A stretch of DNA of 16,536 nt from an uncultured Lachnoanaerobaculum sp. GTDB lineage: Bacteria > Bacillota > Clostridia > Lachnospirales > Lachnospiraceae. Positions 14,281 through 16,536 of the stretch are shown here, piece by piece (position 1 is the stretch's first letter; the number at the start of each line of letters is the position of its first letter). Where the stretch lies: assembly GCA_916720285.1 (NCBI GenBank), contig CAKAQP010000029.1, positions 1 through 16,536 of the forward strand, written 5' to 3'. The position numbers were made by a program, and so were the translations under genes. The notes below the pieces were generated by a model. The model saw only the letters and a list, made by a program, of their open reading frames with translations. It had not been told where the DNA came from and did not search any database.

Positions 14281-15645
14281 CTAGGGATTTATACTCAATT
14301 CAACATGCGACCTAAGCATTACTCTAAATATACACTCATATAAGTCAGCATAATTCTTTTCAACATCAGCTTTTTCCAATGCTGCTATATAGTTTTTCTT
14401 TTCTTCAACTTTTATGTATATAGGAGTTAGACCGGCCCTTACCAACTGGACATTCATAAATGCCCTTGTTGTTCTTCCATTACCTTCCGGAAAAGGGTGA
14501 ATTACTGTAATCCTATGATGCACTCTAATTACATGTTTAATATAATCACTCACCTTAATGTAAGATTTCTCTTCAAAAAACTTTCTTATATCTACATCCA
14601 CTTTTGCTAATTCACTAAAAATATCATGGTAATCTACTGCTTCAAACTTAGCACCCGAAATCACTACATTATTCTGTCTTGGATTGCCACCAAACTCCGG
14701 ATGTGGATAGTATGCAAACAAATCCTTATTTAGTTTAAATGAATCATATATATTTAGCGAATCTTTAACCGGCAAGGCAAAAATATCTTGATACATTAAA
14801 TAATGCCCTGCAACAGATAAGTAAGCTTCATTTTCTTCCGTACAATATCTGCTATTTTGTAAATTATTACGCAAATCAGTTACGATTTCTGATGCTTCTT
14901 CAATAGAAACATCCAGTCCTTCCATCCTACTGTCATTATAAATATATGTATTCTCAAATATATATTTAGCATATTCATTTGGGGCAAATCTCAACTGTTC
15001 GGCGTAGTTATCTATCAAATCAGAATATAAATTTTCATAAGACATTTCTAATTCTTTTCTTTTTATATCCGGCTTATATTTTCTGATTCTCTTTGTCAAT
15101 TCTTTGCTTTCAATATCGCCTTCAACAGCATGTATCTTATATGCAATTCTTCTTACACACGATTCAAAACTAACTCCAAAGTAATCTGCTATTTTTAATA
15201 TATCATCAAAGTTGACATTTCCATTGGCGTCTTTATACTCATTCACTTTTATCTTCAGCTCACCCATTGGCATTAATAAATCAGAAGCAAATGCATCAGC
15301 AAAGTATTCAGATGTATTCTTTTGACCTATTGGACAAGCCACCTGTTTATCTGCATCTCTAAAGTGATGACATAACTCATGTGCCGCAGTAAATCTTTGT
15401 CTGGTAATTGGTCTATTTGAATTAATGCCTACTATAGCTATGTCATTTTCTGACTGAGAAGGTATGTATACACCTTCCAGTTTACTAAAATTTCGTATCA
15501 CAAAACTAATCCCTTCGTCTTTCAGCATCTTGAACGGGCTAATAGGATATTCTATTTCTGAATCACCAAAATAAGCAGCCAAATATGCAGCCGCCATACT
15601 TTCTGCATCTCTATAGTTCTTAGCATTTGATTTGAAATTAACCAT
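14281..15645 (-). CDS. Fusion of ImmA/IrrE-type metallopeptidase and Fic domain
   Basis: A 454-residue two-domain protein. Residues about 15-175 are an ImmA/IrrE (DUF955) zinc peptidase: TAAHELCHHF gives the HExxH motif (His89, Glu90, His93), and EYFADAFASDLLMP supplies the probable third ligand Glu113. Residues about 205-450 are a Fic domain with the complete catalytic motif HPFPEGNGR (383-391) followed by TTR. A flap-like segment NPRQNNVVISGAKFE lies at 321-335, and an inhibitory-helix-like motif NDSRMEG lies at 237-243, placing a potential autoinhibitory Glu242 N-terminal to the core (class II-like). In known families, ImmA/IrrE peptidases cleave a partner XRE repressor and Fic proteins transfer AMP or other nucleotides to protein targets. 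Its ATG follows the XRE stop with no gap (TAAATG), with GAGGAG upstream. All key residues are intact, so it is probably active. Confidence 0.93.
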   Translation of the reverse strand: MVNFKSNAKNYRDAESMAAAYLAAYFGDSEIEYPISPFKMLKDEGISFVIRNFSKLEGVYIPSQSENDIAIVGINSNRPITRQRFTAAHELCHHFRDADKQVACPIGQKNTSEYFADAFASDLLMPMGELKIKVNEYKDANGNVNFDDILKIADYFGVSFESCVRRIAYKIHAVEGDIESKELTKRIRKYKPDIKRKELEMSYENLYSDLIDNYAEQLRFAPNEYAKYIFENTYIYNDSRMEGLDVSIEEASEIVTDLRNNLQNSRYCTEENEAYLSVAGHYLMYQDIFALPVKDSLNIYDSFKLNKDLFAYYPHPEFGGNPRQNNVVISGAKFEAVDYHDIFSELAKVDVDIRKFFEEKSYIKVSDYIKHVIRVHHRITVIHPFPEGNGRTTRAFMNVQLVRAGLTPIYIKVEEKKNYIAALEKADVEKNYADLYECIFRVMLRSHVELSINP

Positions 15646-15960
15646 TTAACTCCTCTGCATTTTCATCTGTTCTTTGAACTTAATCAAATTCATGATTTCT
15701 GCCTGATCATTCTCATCTAACTTTTCAAAGCTCCTTGCAAATACTGTCGACGGCTGACTTATCTTGTTTTCATTTAATAAAGCATCTGCTGTTACACCAA
15801 ATAACTCACTCAATCTTGAAATATCTTCTGCTGTGATTTTTCTCTTGCCATTTTCCATCTGAGTATATGTCGCACGATTAATTTCCAAAAAATTAGCTAC
15901 GTACTCCTGTGAAAGATGAAGCCGGTTTCTAAAATTTTTAATTCTCTCATTAATACTCAT
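15646..15960 (-). CDS. XRE-family helix-turn-helix regulator (partner of the ImmA-Fic protein)
   Basis: A 104-residue DNA-binding protein. The Cro/CI-type helix-turn-helix covers about 1-62: LSQEYVANFLEINRATYTQM, then the family text ENGKRKI and ISRLSELFGVTADALL. A C-terminal segment (about 70-104, FARSFEKLDENDQAEIMNLI) looks like a short helical dimerisation or regulatory tail. AAGGAGG stands about 10 bases before the ATG. It has its own promoter and abuts the ImmA-Fic gene. By analogy with ImmR-ImmA of ICEBs1 and DdrO-IrrE of Deinococcus it is likely the repressor of this unit and the substrate of the peptidase. Those analogies are established; their application here is inference. Confidence 0.93.
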   Translation of the reverse strand: MSINERIKNFRNRLHLSQEYVANFLEINRATYTQMENGKRKITAEDISRLSELFGVTADALLNENKISQPSTVFARSFEKLDENDQAEIMNLIKFKEQMKMQRS

Positions 15961-15994
15961 CTTTGTTCTTCCTCCTTAAACTGCCAACTAATTC

Positions 15995-16023
15995 ATTATA
16001 CTTCGTACCGTTAGATTTTACAA
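15995..16023 (-). promoter_or_regulatory. Promoter of the XRE-ImmA/Fic unit
   Basis: On the minus strand -35 TTGTAA (16018-16023) and a perfect -10 TATAAT (15995-16000) are 17 bases apart. An imperfect inverted repeat gttagt-ttt-actagc (16032-16046) lies just upstream and could be a repressor site. The 15961-16088 gap holds no gene. Confidence 0.72.
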
Positions 16024-16088
16024 CATATTTTGTTAGTTTTACTAGCAGCGACATTTGACAAACCTACCATTCTTGCATAAAAACAACC

Positions 16089-16376
16089 TTATAATCCATA
16101 CTTTGACCTCATATCTGAAATCACATCATCTGCATCTCTAAACTTTTTCTGTTCTCTGGATCTTTTAAGTTTTTCCAACAGCTCTTTCTCATTCAAAGGT
16201 AGATATGGATTTGATTCTATCTGTCTTTTTATTTCAAAAGGAAATCCATTTATGGCAACAGCCTGTGTTAAAAAAATCCTGATTGCTGTTGTTGTATCTG
16301 TACCTAAATCCTTAAATAGAGCATCAGATTTACTCTTTAACTCATCTTCAACTCTTACCTGAATTGTACTGGCCAA
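16089..16376 (-). CDS. RelB/DinJ-type ribbon-helix-helix antitoxin, no adjacent toxin
   Basis: A 95-residue protein (98 from the upstream GTG at 16385). The start MASTIQVRVEDELK, then ALFKDLGTDTTTAIRIFLTQAV and GFPFE, is the DinJ/RelB antitoxin fold: a DNA-binding strand, two helices and the conserved G-[FI]-P-F turn. The C-terminal tail (about 62-95, ending MRSKYGL) would wrap a RelE/YafQ-type RNase toxin. I chose TTG at 16376 because MAST fits the family N-terminus and GAGG is about 8 bases upstream; with the GTG the ribosome site would overlap the start. Normally a toxin gene follows at once, but the next 128 bases encode nothing and the next gene is the XRE regulator. It is either an orphan antitoxin or a regulator acting on a toxin elsewhere. 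Confidence 0.87.
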   Translation of the reverse strand: MASTIQVRVEDELKSKSDALFKDLGTDTTTAIRIFLTQAVAINGFPFEIKRQIESNPYLPLNEKELLEKLKRSREQKKFRDADDVISDMRSKYGL

Positions 16377-16408
16377 ATTTTTCACCTCACTTTCATCTAT
16401 TTATATAA

Positions 16409-16437
16409 ATTATAATGCTAAAACATTGCTATTTCAA
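16409..16437 (-). promoter_or_regulatory. Promoter of the DinJ-like antitoxin gene
   Basis: On the minus strand -35 TTGAAA (16432-16437) and a perfect -10 TATAAT (16409-16414) are 17 bases apart. Confidence 0.75.
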
Positions 16438-16464
16438 TACATATACATTATTTTTACATATACA
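16438..16464. repeat. Direct repeat next to the antitoxin promoter
   Basis: The 10-mer tacatataca occurs at 16438-16447 and again at 16455-16464, start to start 17 bases, immediately upstream of the -35. It is a possible binding site for the ribbon-helix-helix antitoxin. Confidence 0.5.
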
Positions 16465-16468
16465 ATCA

Positions 16469-16536
16469 TTAATTATATTTCACATCTATCACCCATCTAA
16501 ACTCCTCTTCCAACGCATCCCAATCAGTGTTCCTGT
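16469..16536 (-). CDS. Possible 3' end of a gene that begins beyond the window
   Basis: One minus-strand frame is open from the window edge to a TAA at 16469-16471, giving 21 codons that end in VIDVKYN, with a plausible Trp/Glu-rich composition. The other two frames stop sooner (near 16525 and 16489). The stretch is short enough to be open by chance, and I recognise no family. Confidence 0.3.
   Translation of the reverse strand, partial: RNTDWDALEEEFRWVIDVKYN

Noticed and set aside
16032..16046. Inverted repeat gttagt-ttt-actagc as an XRE operator
   Set aside because: Only five of six pairs match and the DNA is AT-rich. It is mentioned with the promoter but is too weak to list alone.
15961..16088. 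Remnant of a RelE/YafQ toxin after the antitoxin
   Set aside because: All three minus frames hold only short stretches (for example 19 codons from an ATG) with no likeness to these toxins.
1..16536. CRISPR arrays, tRNA or rRNA genes, insertion sequences, transposase genes, att sites
   Set aside because: I looked for regularly spaced repeats, cloverleaf-like sequence, transposase or integrase motifs and long terminal repeats and saw none.

Overview
The window looks like a chromosomal segment of a low-GC Gram-positive anaerobe, most likely a member of the Lachnospiraceae (Clostridia). The reasons are AT-rich intergenic DNA, strong GGAGG-type ribosome binding sites, TTGACA/TATAAT-like promoters, and protein types common in that family: an S-layer-homology protein joined to a MacAB-like exporter, an AdhE-like iron alcohol dehydrogenase and an XRE/ImmA pair. 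The genus is inference (a Lachnoanaerobaculum-like organism would fit). Every gene I can support lies on the minus strand, so transcription runs from high to low coordinates.

Read in that direction, the layout is as follows. (1) About 16.5-14.3 kb is a small accessory region. It has a possible tail of a truncated gene, a RelB/DinJ-type antitoxin with no toxin beside it, then an XRE repressor directly abutting a 454-residue fusion of an ImmA/IrrE metallopeptidase with a Fic domain. (2) About 14.2-12.9 kb holds a low-molecular-weight tyrosine phosphatase overlapping an unrecognised membrane protein. (3) About 12.9-11.5 kb is an iron alcohol dehydrogenase with a Rex-like box over its -35 and a strong terminator. 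(4) About 11.5-8.3 kb is a zinc-uptake operon, Fur/Zur-type regulator-znuA-znuC-znuB. A perfect 7-1-7 Fur-family palindrome lies in its leader, and a two-tier hairpin terminator ends it. (5) About 8.3-6.6 kb is gpmI, the cofactor-independent phosphoglycerate mutase, with a structured leader and a terminator. (6) About 6.5-1.6 kb is a four-gene export operon: SLH-domain protein, tandem-module HlyD/MacA-like adaptor, ATPase and MacB-like permease. It has two promoters and a terminator. (7) About 1.5-0 kb is a CPBP membrane protease translationally coupled to a GT2 glycosyltransferase cut by the window edge.

How the genes fit together: the adaptor, ATPase and permease form one exporter, probably with the SLH protein as its wall-side partner. 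The regulator and ZnuABC form a zinc-homeostasis loop. The dehydrogenase is probably controlled by the NADH/NAD ratio through Rex. The least familiar system is the XRE plus ImmA-Fic module. Its arrangement suggests a peptidase that inactivates its own repressor, fused to a nucleotidyl-transferase (Fic) effector: a candidate toxin, stress or phage-response switch.
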